Part shown: positions 28,732 to 39,381 of the stretch, one piece after another
Numbering within the stretch: position 1 is the stretch's first letter
Layout of the letters: each line of letters begins with the position of its first letter
Source of the DNA: Helicobacter cetorum MIT 99-5656
GTDB lineage: Bacteria > Campylobacterota > Campylobacteria > Campylobacterales > Helicobacteraceae
Direction: 5' to 3'
Assembly: GCF_000259275.1 (NCBI RefSeq)
Contig: NC_017735.1
Location: forward strand, 1,769,667 to 1,833,666
DNA: 64,000 nucleotides
The notes under the pieces: model-generated
The model's input: the letters and a program-made list of their open reading frames with translations, nothing else
What the model was told of the DNA's origin: nothing
Database searches by the model: none
Translations under genes and position numbers: made by a program

Positions 28732-29484
28732 ATGTTTAATAATAACGATTTTAAAGATTATAGAAAATTACTAGGTTTTAATTCGCAAAGTGCTTTTAAG
28801 GAATTTTTAGGTGCTAAAGACATAGAGCCTTGTATTGATTTTAATTATTTGAATGCGTTAAAAGAAAGGCTTATTGACATTTTTAGCACTATCAATCATA
28901 TTTATTGTTTTAAATACAATAAATATGAACTAGAGAATTTTTTTGATTTTATGGAATATGTCTTTTCAAAGATTATTGATAATAACATAATTGCCAAACT
29001 CACTAATCAAGGCAGAAGACCTGAAGAGGTGTGTTTTTCTTGGATGCGTGGGTTTCTAGTAGCAGAGTTTTTTAAAGATTTTATCGCTTATCTTTTTGGC
29101 ACACAAAAAGACACAATCAAATTTTTTGGCGGTGATAATTTTGATAACATAGAAAACTTTAAGAGAAGCCCTAAGGCAGATTTTCTGTTAAATAATCGTT
29201 TATTGCTAGAAGTCCAAAGCGGATTTCAAGGAATAAATGACATTAAACAACATAAGGTCTTAGAAGCCAAAAGGCGTTTAGAAGAAAATAAAATCCCTAC
29301 CATTGTAGTGCATTTTGACTTATTTAATGGGCAAGCGGCATGTGTAGACATTTCTAAAATCAAAGAAAATGATTTAAACTGGATAACTCGTCAGCAAATG
29401 GAAGGGCAAAGCGTGTTTAATATAGCACAAAACTTTTTTAATTATAAGATTACAGAAATTCCTAATACTCAAATTATCTATTAA
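28732..29484 (+). CDS. Probable type II restriction endonuclease
   Basis: A 250-residue protein immediately downstream of the C5 methyltransferase, the standard place for the cognate nuclease. A PD-(D/E)xK-like core is visible as SPKADFLLNNRLLLEVQSGF at about residues 143-162: an Asp, then a hydrophobic strand with Glu, with Gln in place of the usual Lys. I could not identify a named isoschizomer. Its stop overlaps the end of the convergent MFS gene by 3-4 bases. Confidence 0.65.
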   Translation: MFNNNDFKDYRKLLGFNSQSAFKEFLGAKDIEPCIDFNYLNALKERLIDIFSTINHIYCFKYNKYELENFFDFMEYVFSKIIDNNIIAKLTNQGRRPEEVCFSWMRGFLVAEFFKDFIAYLFGTQKDTIKFFGGDNFDNIENFKRSPKADFLLNNRLLLEVQSGFQGINDIKQHKVLEAKRRLEENKIPTIVVHFDLFNGQAACVDISKIKENDLNWITRQQMEGQSVFNIAQNFFNYKITEIPNTQIIY

Positions 29485-30647
29485 GCTGAAAACACCTTAG
29501 CCTTGTATAAAAAGAAAAAGAGTATTAGAAGCGTAATAGTAAAATGGGCGGTGATAATGCTTAGGGGTGAAAAGTAGTGCAATTCTAAACTGCTTAGCGA
29601 TAAGATTAGCACAGAGATTACACGCACACAGCTTGACATAAGTGATGAGAGTGATGAAATATTGTTTTTGGAAACAAAGCTTGAAAATTGATAGCCCAAA
29701 CAATAGCTCATGTAAGTGAAAAACGCCACCATTAACGCATACACCCCTATGAATAAATAAGGTATGTTAGTGAGCAATAAGGGGCTAATGCTAAGTAAGA
29801 CTACAAGACAACTCAAAGTGATTTTTTGACTATAACTAGATGCTTTGAGAAAATGAACCAGTATAGAAATCACTTGAAAAGCGATGTAGAATATAAAAAG
29901 GTGTTGCTCTTTGATGCCTTGAGCCAAAAAATACGCTTGCCACATATTAAAATGGCTCATAAAAAAGAGTGGCACAATCAAATGCCCTACTAACAAAATT
30001 TTAAGCTTGGGATTGTCTCTAAGCTCCTTAAGACTTCCTTTGACTTGTTCCTTGAGTAATTTTAATCCTTTTTGAGTTTTCTTGGGGATTTGATTTTCTT
30101 TAAAAAAAGAAATAATAATTAGCATGCATAACAGCACTAAAAAAAGTGCCACCATATACATGCTTGCATGCATTTTTGAATACAAAAACGAGCCAAAAGA
30201 ACTCCCCATAATCATGCTTAAATAAGTGATTTGATTATTTCTAGCTAAAAATTTGGATAAATCTTGCTTGTTCTCTTTAATATCTGTAATGAGTGTGGCA
30301 TCAATAGTGCCACTCTTGCAAGCACTAGCAATACCATAAAACCCCCATGCTAAAAGCATGAGTATAAAGCTATCAAAAAATAGCACGCAACAAAAACTAG
30401 CGATTAAAAAGAGATTAGAAAAGAGAAATAAATTTTTCCTACTCATCAAATCCGCTAAAACGCCGCTTGGATATTCAGCCACTAACACACAGAAACTAAA
30501 AAAGGTTTGCACGAGTAAAATTTCACTTAAACTTAGCCCCTTAGAAAGCAATAAGGGGGTCAAAATCGCATGGGGCAAAGATTGAGCGATAAGTAAGAGA
30601 AAATTCGCCCCATAGTAAGCTAAAATGTTTTTTCTTAGAGTTTCCAT
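29481..30647 (-). CDS. MFS efflux transporter
   Basis: A 388-residue protein with about twelve hydrophobic segments. The MFS motif A loop is visible as SGVLADLMSRKNLF near residue 62. It is probably a drug or metabolite exporter. It corresponds by position and length to the H. pylori HP1165 tetA(P)-like gene, which is also divergent from pgi. Substrate cannot be deduced from the sequence. Confidence 0.82.
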   Translation of the reverse strand: METLRKNILAYYGANFLLLIAQSLPHAILTPLLLSKGLSLSEILLVQTFFSFCVLVAEYPSGVLADLMSRKNLFLFSNLFLIASFCCVLFFDSFILMLLAWGFYGIASACKSGTIDATLITDIKENKQDLSKFLARNNQITYLSMIMGSSFGSFLYSKMHASMYMVALFLVLLCMLIIISFFKENQIPKKTQKGLKLLKEQVKGSLKELRDNPKLKILLVGHLIVPLFFMSHFNMWQAYFLAQGIKEQHLFIFYIAFQVISILVHFLKASSYSQKITLSCLVVLLSISPLLLTNIPYLFIGVYALMVAFFTYMSYCLGYQFSSFVSKNNISSLSSLMSSCVRVISVLILSLSSLELHYFSPLSIITAHFTITLLILFFFLYKAKVFSA

Positions 30648-30671
30648 TTGAGAATTATAATTAAAACTAGT

Positions 30672-30677
30672 TTATAA
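30672..30677 (+). promoter_or_regulatory. -10 box of pgi
   Basis: TATAAT 34 bases before the pgi ATG in the short gap shared with the divergent MFS gene. Confidence 0.5.
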
Positions 30678-30710
30678 TGGCTTGTATCTTTTAGACTTAA
30701 GGGGTATTTG

Positions 30711-32357
30711 ATGCTCACACAATTAAAAACTTATCCAAAATTACTCAAGCATTATGAAGAGTTCAAAGAAGTTTGCATGCGTGATTTGTTTCTCAAAGAT
30801 AAAGAGAGAGCGAGTCGCTATTTTGTGCAATTTGGTGGCTTAAGTTTAGATTATTCCAAAAACCGCTTGAACGACACGACCTTAAAGCTTCTCTTTGAAC
30901 TAGCCAATGATTGCTCTTTGAAAGAAAAAATTGAAAGCATGTTTAAGGGCGAAAAAATCAATACCACCGAAAAGAGAGCTGTTTTACACACCGCATTAAG
31001 AAGTTTGAATGATACAGAAATATTGCTAGATAGTATGGAAGTGTTAAAAAGTGTTAGAAATGTTTTAAAACGCATGCGAGCCTTTAGCGATAGCGTGCGA
31101 AGTGGTAAAAGACTAGGCTATACCAATCAAATCATTACCGATATTGTCAATATTGGTATAGGGGGGTCGGATTTAGGGGCATTAATGATTTGCACCGCCC
31201 TAAAACGCTACGCCCACCCACGATTGAACATGCATTTTGTTTCTAATGTAGATGGCACACAAATTTTAGATGTTTTAGACAAACTCAATCCCGCAAGCAC
31301 GCTTTTTATTGTGGCTTCTAAGACTTTTTCTACCCAAGAAACTCTAACCAACGCCCTGACGGCTAGAAAATGGTTTGTAGAAAGGAGCGGTGATGAAAAG
31401 TATATCGCTAAGCACTTTGTAGCGGTCTCTACCAATAAAGAAGCGGTGCAACAATTTGGCATTGACGAGCATAACATGTTTGAATTTTGGGATTTTGTAG
31501 GGGGGCGTTATAGCTTGTGGTCTGCTATAGGATTGTCTATTATGATTTATTTGGGGAAGAAAAATTTTAACGCCCTTTTAAAAGGGGCGTATTTAATGGA
31601 CGAGCATTTTAGAAACGCCCCTTTTGAAAGCAACTTGCCTGTTTTGATGGGATTAATTGGCGTGTGGTATATCAATTTCTTTAAATCAAAGAGCCATTTA
31701 ATCGCCCCTTATGACCAATATCTAAGGCATTTTCCTAAATTTATCCAGCAACTTGATATGGAGAGTAATGGCAAACGCATTACCAAAAAAGGCGAAGTAG
31801 TCAATTACGACACTTGCCCTATTATTTGGGGCGATATGGGAATCAATGCTCAACACGCCTTTTTCCAGCTCTTACACCAAGGCACACATTTAACGCCCAT
31901 TGATTTTATCGCTTCGTTGAATAAAAAGGGCAACGCTAAGGGGCATCATGAAATTTTATTCAGCAATGTTTTAGCTCAAGCTCAAGCTTTTATGAAGGGC
32001 AAAAGTTACGAAGAGGCGTTCGGCGAATTGCTTTCAAAAGGTTTAGAAAAAGATGAGGCGCTAGACTTAGCCAAACACAGAGAATTTTCTGGCAATCGCC
32101 CTTCTAATATCCTTTTATTAGAAGAGATTTCACCAAGCAATATGGGTGCATTAGTGGCTCTTTATGAACATAAAGTCTTTGTGCAAGGGGTTGTTTGGGA
32201 TATTAATAGCTTTGACCAATGGGGTGTGGAACTAGGCAAAGAGTTAGCTGTGCCGATTTTACAAGAATTAGAGGGGCATAAAAGCAACGCTTATTTTGAC
32301 AACTCTACCAAGCATTTAATAGAATTGTATAAGGACTATAATCAAAAACTACAATAA
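30711..32357 (+). CDS. pgi: Glucose-6-phosphate isomerase
   Basis: Interconverts glucose-6-phosphate and fructose-6-phosphate. It is 548 residues from the ATG at 30711, which has AAGGGG 6 bases upstream; a TTG one codon earlier is less likely. Signature stretches: [10 protein letters not shown] (about residue 147), [13 protein letters not shown], the [16 protein letters not shown] active-site segment, and GHHEILFSN. In this organism it mainly serves gluconeogenesis and supply of glucose-6-phosphate to the Entner-Doudoroff and pentose routes. Confidence 0.96.
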   Translation: MLTQLKTYPKLLKHYEEFKEVCMRDLFLKDKERASRYFVQFGGLSLDYSKNRLNDTTLKLLFELANDCSLKEKIESMFKGEKINTTEKRAVLHTALRSLNDTEILLDSMEVLKSVRNVLKRMRAFSDSVRSGKRLGYTNQIITDIVNIGIGGSDLGALMICTALKRYAHPRLNMHFVSNVDGTQILDVLDKLNPASTLFIVASKTFSTQETLTNALTARKWFVERSGDEKYIAKHFVAVSTNKEAVQQFGIDEHNMFEFWDFVGGRYSLWSAIGLSIMIYLGKKNFNALLKGAYLMDEHFRNAPFESNLPVLMGLIGVWYINFFKSKSHLIAPYDQYLRHFPKFIQQLDMESNGKRITKKGEVVNYDTCPIIWGDMGINAQHAFFQLLHQGTHLTPIDFIASLNKKGNAKGHHEILFSNVLAQAQAFMKGKSYEEAFGELLSKGLEKDEALDLAKHREFSGNRPSNILLLEEISPSNMGALVALYEHKVFVQGVVWDINSFDQWGVELGKELAVPILQELEGHKSNAYFDNSTKHLIELYKDYNQKLQ

Positions 32358-32655
32358 CGCATTGCTACAAGGGGTTCTAAACCCTATCATAGCCAGCAAC
32401 CTTAACATGTGCCACGCTTAATATAGAGTCAACGATTTTTATAACACTGATAGCACCATGTATTAACTATTAAAATTTTAGTAGAGTAGATTCTTCACAT
32501 ACTAGCATTTTTTGCCTTTAAAAATTTCAAAAAAAATGAAATTTCTCATCATGCCTACTATTTTACATATTAAAATTGAGTCAATAAAACTAATATCATA
32601 AAATCAAACAGCTATAGAGTATTTGCTTTGTTAATCTCATTATAAGGGGCATTGT

Positions 32656-34086
32656 ATGAAAAAGGGCATTGCAAATGTTTTTCTTACTACCTTTGGAGCA
32701 TTGCTTAGTTTTAGCACTTCTTTGCAAGGCTTTGATGTTAAGCTCAATGGTTTTATTGACCAATCTAGCACCATCGGTTTCAATCAGGATAAAATCAATA
32801 GTGAAAGAGGTGTCTATCCTACGCCACAATATGCAACGATTGCTGGTTATTTAGGGGTTGATTTTAGTCTGTTACCCAAAAAAGTTTCTGACCATGTTTT
32901 AAAAGGCAAAATTGGAGGCTTGATAGGGTCAATTATCTATGATGGCACTTCTAAATTTAAAGATGGCTCTATCGCTTATAATCTCTTTGGTTACTACGAT
33001 GGGTTTATGGGGGGCTATACCAATATTTTACAAACAGATAGTCCTGCAATTGAAAACCAAAAACGCAATCGTGATGTCCGTAATTATGTGTTCAATAATG
33101 CATATTTAGAATACCGCTATAAAAATTATTTTGAGATTAAAGCCGGACGCTACCAATCCACTATGCCTTATAGAAGCGCACAAACCCAAGGCTTTCAGGT
33201 TTCTGGAGAGTATAAACACACACGCTTGACTTGGTTTAGCTCTTTTGGCAGAGCGTTTGCCTACGGCTCGTTTTTGATGGACTGGTATGCAGCTAGAACG
33301 ACTTATAGTGGGGGCTATACCAAAAACAATCAAGGAGGTTATGACAAACATGGGAAAAAGGTTCTCTATGGCACCCATGCTTTACAGGCCACCTATAAAC
33401 ACCAGCATTTAGCCTTAGAAGGCTTTTATTATTTTTCACCACAAATTTTCAATGCCCCAGGTGTTAAAATCGGTTGGGACACTAATCCTAATTTTGATGG
33501 CGTAGGCTTTCGCTCTAATACGACCATTACAGGATTTTTTCCATTTTACTACCCTTGGATGATTGTTAATTCTAGTGGAAAACCGGTATATAAGTATGAC
33601 ACGCCAGCAACCAAAAATGGGCAAAATCTCATTATCCGTCAACGCTTTGATTTTAACAATTACAATGTATCCATCGCATTTTATAAGGTGTTTAGAAATG
33701 CAAATGGCTGGGTAGGTAATATGGGTAATCCCAGTGGTGTAATGATGGGAAATAACAGCATGTATGCCGGCTATACCGGCACAGCCCTTAAAAGGAATGC
33801 CACGACCATTCTTATCTCTTGTGGTGGCACTCATTTTGCAAAAAAATTCACATGGAAATTTGCCACGCAATATTCCACTGCGGTTGTATCATGGGAAGCA
33901 AGAGCCATGATTTCCTTAGGCTATAAGTTTTCTAACGCTCTGAGTGCTAACATAGACCTTGTGTATTATGGCATACATACCAATAAGGGCTTCAAAGCGG
34001 GTGAGAACGGACCTGTTGCTAAAGATTTTCCTGCTCTCTACTCTGATAGAAGTGCGTTATACACTAGCCTAGTAGCGTCTTTTTGA
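32656..34086 (+). CDS. hofH: Outer-membrane protein of the Hof family, HofH-like
   Basis: A 476-residue outer-membrane protein with signal peptide (VFLTTFGALLSFSTSLQG) followed by DVKLNGFIDQSSTIGFNQ, a start typical of the Hof family, which resembles OprD-like porins. The C-terminus ends SLVASF with terminal Phe, as for an inserted beta-barrel. It lies between pgi and cstA, as HP1167 does in H. pylori. AAGGGG precedes the ATG. The 298-bp gap upstream (32358-32655) holds no gene that I can see. Confidence 0.85.
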   Translation: MKKGIANVFLTTFGALLSFSTSLQGFDVKLNGFIDQSSTIGFNQDKINSERGVYPTPQYATIAGYLGVDFSLLPKKVSDHVLKGKIGGLIGSIIYDGTSKFKDGSIAYNLFGYYDGFMGGYTNILQTDSPAIENQKRNRDVRNYVFNNAYLEYRYKNYFEIKAGRYQSTMPYRSAQTQGFQVSGEYKHTRLTWFSSFGRAFAYGSFLMDWYAARTTYSGGYTKNNQGGYDKHGKKVLYGTHALQATYKHQHLALEGFYYFSPQIFNAPGVKIGWDTNPNFDGVGFRSNTTITGFFPFYYPWMIVNSSGKPVYKYDTPATKNGQNLIIRQRFDFNNYNVSIAFYKVFRNANGWVGNMGNPSGVMMGNNSMYAGYTGTALKRNATTILISCGGTHFAKKFTWKFATQYSTAVVSWEARAMISLGYKFSNALSANIDLVYYGIHTNKGFKAGENGPVAKDFPALYSDRSALYTSLVASF

Positions 34087-34155
34087 TGCTACATTTTTAC
34101 CCTATTTCACAGCTACTCTAAGGGGTTTAAAAATTGACCCCCCTACTTTGACTAT

Positions 34156-36219
34156 TCAAGTGGCTTTGACATACGGGGTTTCAGCAAGCGGTGGATAAAC
34201 TTTATTTTTGAAATACGCGTTCAAGCAAATTCTTATGCTCGCAATCAATACTAAGAGCGCTACAATCATAAAAAACACGCATAAAATCGCATTAATCGTA
34301 TGGTTAAACAAGGATTTTTTAAGCGAGTTTAATTCTTTTTCATCAGTCGTTATAGCGATTTTTTCTTTTAAAATTTGCATGTGTGCCACATGGGAGACAT
34401 TATTAAGCACCATATCATCACTTTTTGGCATAACTTTTAAAATACCGCTATAAAAAGTGATAAACAAAATGAGAGCCGCTGGAATAGCGCTTACCATTGC
34501 CCCTTTAAAACGCCCCATTTTAAACAGCACTGTAGTAACCAATAATAACGCCATGCCCGCTAACATCTGGTTACTCACGCCAAATAAAGGCCATAGCGTA
34601 TAAATTCCCCCCTTAGGGTCAATCGTGCCTTGATACAAGAAATACCCCCACCCTGCTACACATAAAATTGTGGCAAAAATCCCTGCACTATAAGAACTAA
34701 GATTACCCAAAGGCTTATAAACATTACCAAGCAAATCTTGAATCATAAAGCGAGCGGTTCGCGTGCCAGCATCAACAGCGGTTAGAATAAAGAGAGCTTC
34801 AAACAAAATCGCAAAGTGATACCAAAACGCCATAACACTAGGATCGCCTAAAATTTGATACACAATCATTGCTAAACCGATTGCAAAAGTGGGGGCTCCA
34901 CCCGTGCGGCTTAAAATGGAGTTTTCACCGATATTTTTTGTCATCTCACTAATTTCTTCAGCACTGATACTAAAGCCCCATGAGCTAATCACAGAAGCAG
35001 CATCAGCAATATCTTTAGTAATACTAATTTCTGGCGAATTGATAGCAAAATAAAGCCCTGGGTGTAAAATCCCTGCACACACTAATGCCATAAGAGCTAC
35101 GATACTCTCCATAACCATAGAACCATAGCCTACAAGTCTTGCATCACTTTCCTTAGCAAGCATTTTAGGCGTAGTGCCTGAAGAAATTAAGGCATGAAAG
35201 CCACTAATGGTTCCGCAAGCCACCGTGATAAACAAAAAAGGAAACACACTCCCTGCAAACACAGGCCCGCTACCATCTAAAAATTGCGTAACTTTAGGAA
35301 TTTGCAAAGGCGGAGCGACTAGAATAATCGCCACAATTAACACCCCTATAACGCCAATTTTTAAAAAAGTGCTTAAATAATCTCGTGGAGCGAGCAAAAA
35401 CCATACCGGTAGAATGGAAGCCACAAAACCATAGCCCATAATCATCCACGCTAAAGTGCTAGCTTCAAAGGTAAACATTTCAGCTAATTTAGGGTCTAAA
35501 GAAACATATTTTCCCGCATAAATGGCAATAATCAATAACACAAAGCCAATGATAGAAATCTCTAAGGTTTTATGCGGTCTTAAAAAACGCATATAAAGCC
35601 CCATAAAAATCGCAATAGGAATCGTCATAGCAATGGTGAAAAAGCCCCAAGGTGAGTGCGCTAGAGCCTTTACCACTACCATAGCCAAAATCGCAATAAT
35701 AATTATCATAATACCTAAAATGCCTAAACTTGCGATAGCCCCCACAAATTTACCCATTTCAAGCTTAATCATTTCACCTAGTGATTTGCCATCACGCCTA
35801 ATAGAAGCAAAAAGCACCACAAAATCATGCACACAACCCCCTAAAACCGAGCCTATCAAAATCCATAAGATAGAAGGTAAGTAACCCATTTGAGCAGCTA
35901 GTATAGGGCCAACTAATGGGCCAGCCCCAGCAATGGCGGCAAAATGATGCCCAAAGGTTACAACTTTGTCTGTAGGCACGAAGTCCTTGCCATCATTTCT
36001 CACGCATGCGGGCGTAGCTCTATTATCATCAAGTCTTAACACCCTATAAGCGATGAAATGGCTATAGAAGCGATAGCCTATGCTATAGATACAAGCACTC
36101 GCTACTACAAGCCATAGCGTGTTAATGCTCTCGCCCTTATGCAAAGCTAATACACCCAAACAAATTGCCCCTAAAATGGCGACCAATACCCAAGCCAAAG
36201 AGATTAAACCTTTTTGCAT
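34156..36219 (-). CDS. cstA: Carbon starvation protein A, peptide transporter
   Basis: A 687-residue polytopic inner-membrane protein of the CstA family. Recognisable stretches: RNDGKDFVPTDKVVTFGHHF near residue 73, AIAGAGPLVGPILAAQ, FHALISSGTTPK, and LTAVDAGTRTARFMIQD. CstA imports peptides, and in H. pylori and Campylobacter this aids nutrition and host interaction. A TATAAT at 36269-36274 on the minus strand lies 50 bp upstream. It is divergent from the glutamine-type ABC transporter, as in HP1168-HP1169. Confidence 0.94.
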   Translation of the reverse strand: MQKGLISLAWVLVAILGAICLGVLALHKGESINTLWLVVASACIYSIGYRFYSHFIAYRVLRLDDNRATPACVRNDGKDFVPTDKVVTFGHHFAAIAGAGPLVGPILAAQMGYLPSILWILIGSVLGGCVHDFVVLFASIRRDGKSLGEMIKLEMGKFVGAIASLGILGIMIIIIAILAMVVVKALAHSPWGFFTIAMTIPIAIFMGLYMRFLRPHKTLEISIIGFVLLIIAIYAGKYVSLDPKLAEMFTFEASTLAWMIMGYGFVASILPVWFLLAPRDYLSTFLKIGVIGVLIVAIILVAPPLQIPKVTQFLDGSGPVFAGSVFPFLFITVACGTISGFHALISSGTTPKMLAKESDARLVGYGSMVMESIVALMALVCAGILHPGLYFAINSPEISITKDIADAASVISSWGFSISAEEISEMTKNIGENSILSRTGGAPTFAIGLAMIVYQILGDPSVMAFWYHFAILFEALFILTAVDAGTRTARFMIQDLLGNVYKPLGNLSSYSAGIFATILCVAGWGYFLYQGTIDPKGGIYTLWPLFGVSNQMLAGMALLLVTTVLFKMGRFKGAMVSAIPAALILFITFYSGILKVMPKSDDMVLNNVSHVAHMQILKEKIAITTDEKELNSLKKSLFNHTINAILCVFFMIVALLVLIASIRICLNAYFKNKVYPPLAETPYVKAT

Positions 36220-36268
36220 CTATTCTCCCTAAATTTCCATGAATTGTTCAAATTTTTGACGAGTTTTT

Positions 36269-36274
36269 ATTATA
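36269..36274 (-). promoter_or_regulatory. -10 box of cstA
   Basis: TATAAT on the minus strand, 50 bases before the cstA start, in the 207-bp divergent region. On the other side a short inverted repeat (GATACT/AGTATC, 36390-36405) precedes the glnP start and could be an operator. Confidence 0.45.
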
Positions 36275-36426
36275 ATTCAAAATTTCTTTGAATTATAGAC
36301 TAAGAATAGCTTATAAACTCTCTGTTAAATGCTAAGTTTATTCAAACTTCTTTTGGTAACAATTAGGAGAAATAGAGCCATTTTTAGTATGATACTTTAT
36401 AGTATCGTATATTAAGGTAATATATT

Positions 36427-37080
36427 ATGAATTTAGATTGGACTTTTATGTTGCATTCTATTCCTGCGTTCATCAAGGGGTTAGAACTCACGCTTTACAT
36501 TTCCTTATTAGGGGTTTTGTTATCGCTTGTTGTAGGGCTTTTATGTGCGGTAATTTTGTATTTTAAAACACGCTTTGTATTTCCTATCGTTTATGTATAT
36601 GGCGAAATTGCAAGAAACACGCCCCTATTAATCCAGCTTTTCTTGTTGTATTATGGACTGAATGAAATCGGTTTGAGTGCTTTAGAATGTGCTGTTCTGG
36701 CGTTAGGGTTCTTAGGTGGGGGATATATGAGTCAAAGTTTTTTGCTTGGGTTTAAAAGCTTAGCCCCTATCCAAAAAGAGAGTGCTTTGAGTTTAGGGCT
36801 TAGCCCTTTGAAACTTATGTATTACATTATTTTGCCCCAAAGTTTAAGTGTTTCTATGCCTTCACTAGGTGCAAATGTGATTTTCTTGCTCAAAGAGACT
36901 TCTGTGGTGGGTGCGATAGCTCTCACAGATATTATGTTTGTTGCAAAGGATTTTATTGGCATCTATTATAAAACCACTGAAAGCCTTTTAATGCTTAGTT
37001 TGACTTATTTAATTGCCCTACTTCCTTTGAGTGTTTTGTTTGTCGTTTTGGAGCGTTCTTTTAAAAAGAAAGTGGCTTAA
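36427..37080 (+). CDS. glnP: Amino-acid ABC transporter permease (GlnP-type)
   Basis: A 217-residue permease of the polar amino-acid family with about five membrane helices. The N-terminal GLELTLYISLLGV and the cytoplasmic EAA loop (QKESALSLGLSPLKLMYYIILPQ) are typical. It is followed one base later by the second permease, then the ATPase and the binding protein, the same order as HP1169-HP1172 in H. pylori, annotated there as a glutamine uptake system. Confidence 0.9.
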   Translation: MNLDWTFMLHSIPAFIKGLELTLYISLLGVLLSLVVGLLCAVILYFKTRFVFPIVYVYGEIARNTPLLIQLFLLYYGLNEIGLSALECAVLALGFLGGGYMSQSFLLGFKSLAPIQKESALSLGLSPLKLMYYIILPQSLSVSMPSLGANVIFLLKETSVVGAIALTDIMFVAKDFIGIYYKTTESLLMLSLTYLIALLPLSVLFVVLERSFKKKVA

Positions 37081-37081
37081 A

Positions 37082-37753
37082 ATGGAGGTTTTATTTGAGT
37101 TAGACAATCTTAAGCGCTTGTTAGAGGGGCTTAAGATGACCCTTTTTATTGCATTAAGCTCTATTATTTTTTCGGTGTTTTTAGGGGTGCTTTTAGGAAG
37201 TGTGATGGCGTTTGGCTCTAAAGTTTTAGTTTTTATGTGTCGTGTGTATTTAGAAAGCGTGCGTATTATTCCGCTTTTAGCATGGCTATTTATTGTGTAT
37301 TTTGGATTAGCAAGCTTACTCAATGTGCATATAAGTGCTGTTTTGGCAAGCATTATCGTTTTTAGTTTGTGGGGTTGTGCAGAAATGATGGATTTGACTA
37401 GGGGAGCTTTGACTTCTGTTGGCAAACATCAAGTAGAAAGCGCGTTAGCGTTAGGAATGGAGTCAAAAATGATTGTTTTTAACATTATTTTCCCACAAAG
37501 CTTTTTGTCCTTATTGCCTTCTGGTCTCAATCTATTCACACGCATGATTAAAACCACCGCTTTGGTCTCTCTCATTGGAGTGATTGATTTGTTAAAGGTG
37601 GGACAGCAAATTATAGAGCTTAATCTCTTACGCATGCCTAATGCAAGCTTTGTGGTTTATGGAGTGATTTTAATGCTTTATTTTGGTTTATGCTATAGTT
37701 TGAGCCTGTATAGTTCTTACTTAGAAAAAAAATATCAATACATCAGGGGTTAG
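37082..37753 (+). CDS. Amino-acid ABC transporter permease, second subunit
   Basis: 223 residues from ATG 37082; the open frame reaches further upstream only by overlapping glnP. Membrane helices and an EAA loop (HQVESALALGMESKMIVFNI) mark it as the heterodimer partner of GlnP. Its stop is one base before the ATPase start, so all four genes form one operon. Confidence 0.88.
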   Translation: MEVLFELDNLKRLLEGLKMTLFIALSSIIFSVFLGVLLGSVMAFGSKVLVFMCRVYLESVRIIPLLAWLFIVYFGLASLLNVHISAVLASIIVFSLWGCAEMMDLTRGALTSVGKHQVESALALGMESKMIVFNIIFPQSFLSLLPSGLNLFTRMIKTTALVSLIGVIDLLKVGQQIIELNLLRMPNASFVVYGVILMLYFGLCYSLSLYSSYLEKKYQYIRG

Positions 37754-37754
37754 A

Positions 37755-38500
37755 ATGAGCGTGATTTTAGAAACCAAAGGGTTAAAAAAACTTATCAAGG
37801 CCATTTGGTTTTAGATGGCATTAATTTCACTTTAAAAAAGGGCGAAGTAGCGGTTATTTTAGGGCCTAGTGGGTGTGGAAAAAGCACTTTTTTAAGGTGC
37901 TTGAATGGGCTTGAAAAAATTGATGAAGGCGAAATTATTTTTGAGCAAAAAAATATCAACACCCATGCGACTAATTGGAGTGAGTTACGCCAAAAAATAG
38001 GCATGGTATTTCAAAATTATGAGTTATTTCCGCATTTAAATGTCCTAGATAATATCTTACTCGCCCCCTTAAAAGTGCAAAAACGCCAAAAAGATGAAGT
38101 CAAATCTCAAGCTATAGAGCTTTTAAGGCGTGTGGGTTTAGAACATAAACAAAAAGCTTACCCTAAAGAGTTGAGCGGTGGACAAAAGCAACGAGTAGCC
38201 ATTGTGCGTTCTTTATGCATGCAACCTACTATCATGCTTTTTGATGAAGTAACCGCTTCCTTAGACCCCGAAATGGTAAAAGAAGTTTTAGAAGTGATTT
38301 TAGAATTAGCTAACACAGGCATGAGCATGGTTATTGTTACGCATGAAATGAAATTTGCTCAAAAAATCGCTAAAAAAATCGTGTTTTTTGATAGTGGTAA
38401 AATCGCTGAAGAAAGTAATGCAAAAGAATTTTTTGATAACCCTAAATCTCAAAGAGCACAAAAATTTTTAGAAACCTTTCATTTTTTAGGGAGCTGTTAA
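37755..38500 (+). CDS. glnQ: Amino-acid ABC transporter ATPase, frameshifted near its start
   Basis: The ATG at 37755 lies two bases after the permease stop. It reads MSVILETKGLKK and then shifts frame at a run of seven A (37784-37790), reaching TAG. With eight A it would continue TYQGHLVLDGINF into the long frame, giving 248 residues. The remainder is intact: Walker A LGPSGCGKST, signature LSGGQKQRVAI, Walker B MLFDEVTASLD and switch VTHEM. Without the correction a start at an internal TTG (37805) would lose the first strand and the aromatic that stacks on ATP. It is either a real slippage-prone site or a sequencing error. Confidence 0.85.
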
Positions 38501-38547
38501 AAAAAATTTGCTAAAAAGAGTATTTTAGTTTCAAAAAAGGATTGTTT

Positions 38548-39381
38548 ATGAAAACAAATAGGCTTTTTAAAGTGTGGGGGGCGTTCTTAGTTCTAATGGC
38601 ATTATTTTTTAGTGCATGCTCTGATAGTCAAAAAGAAAAGCAAGATGCTTTAGAAGTGATTCAGCAAAGGGGGGTTTTAAAGGTAGGAGTTTTTAGTGAT
38701 AAACCCCCTTTTGGCTTTGTAGATGCTAAGGGAGAGTATCAGGGTTTTGACATTGCTATTGCTAAACGCATAGCCCTTGATTTGCTTGGCGATGAGAATA
38801 AGATAGAATTTGTTCCTGTAGAAGCTTCAGCTAGAGTGGAGTTCTTAAAGGCTAATAAAGTAGATATTATTATGGCGAATTTCACACACACCAAAGAGAG
38901 AGAAGAAGTGATAGATTTTGCTAAGCCATATATGAAAGTCGCCCTAGGCGTTGTGTCTAAAGATGGGGTGATTAAAGATGTAGAAGATTTGAAAGATAAA
39001 ACACTTATTGTAAATAAAGGCACGACAGCGGATTTCTACTTCACCAAGAATTACCCGAATATCAAACTTTTGAAATTTGAACAAAATACTGAGACTTTCT
39101 TGGCCCTTTTAAAAGATAAGGCTATCGCACTAGCTCATGATAACACCCTGTTATTCGCTTGGGCAAAACAACACCCTGAATTTAAGGTAGGCATTACAAG
39201 TCTTGGCGACAATGATGTGATTGCCCCAGCGATTAAAAAAGGTAATCCTAAGCTTTTGGAATGGCTTAACAATGAAATTGATGCTCTCATTTCTAGTGAC
39301 TTTTTAGAAGAAGCCTATAAAGAGACTTTAGAGCCTGTTTATGGAGATGAGGTTAAACCTAAAGAAATTATTTTTGATTGA
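38548..39381 (+). CDS. glnH: Amino-acid ABC transporter substrate-binding lipoprotein
   Basis: 277 residues from ATG 38548 (AAAGGA upstream). A lipoprotein signal ends in LFFSAC, with Cys modified and anchored. The mature part is a family-3 solute-binding protein: LKVGVFSDKPPFGFVDAKGE, YQGFDIAIAKRIA, ANFTHTKEREEVIDFAKPY. It would deliver a polar amino acid, probably glutamine or another, to the two permeases upstream. Confidence 0.92.
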   Translation: MKTNRLFKVWGAFLVLMALFFSACSDSQKEKQDALEVIQQRGVLKVGVFSDKPPFGFVDAKGEYQGFDIAIAKRIALDLLGDENKIEFVPVEASARVEFLKANKVDIIMANFTHTKEREEVIDFAKPYMKVALGVVSKDGVIKDVEDLKDKTLIVNKGTTADFYFTKNYPNIKLLKFEQNTETFLALLKDKAIALAHDNTLLFAWAKQHPEFKVGITSLGDNDVIAPAIKKGNPKLLEWLNNEIDALISSDFLEEAYKETLEPVYGDEVKPKEIIFD

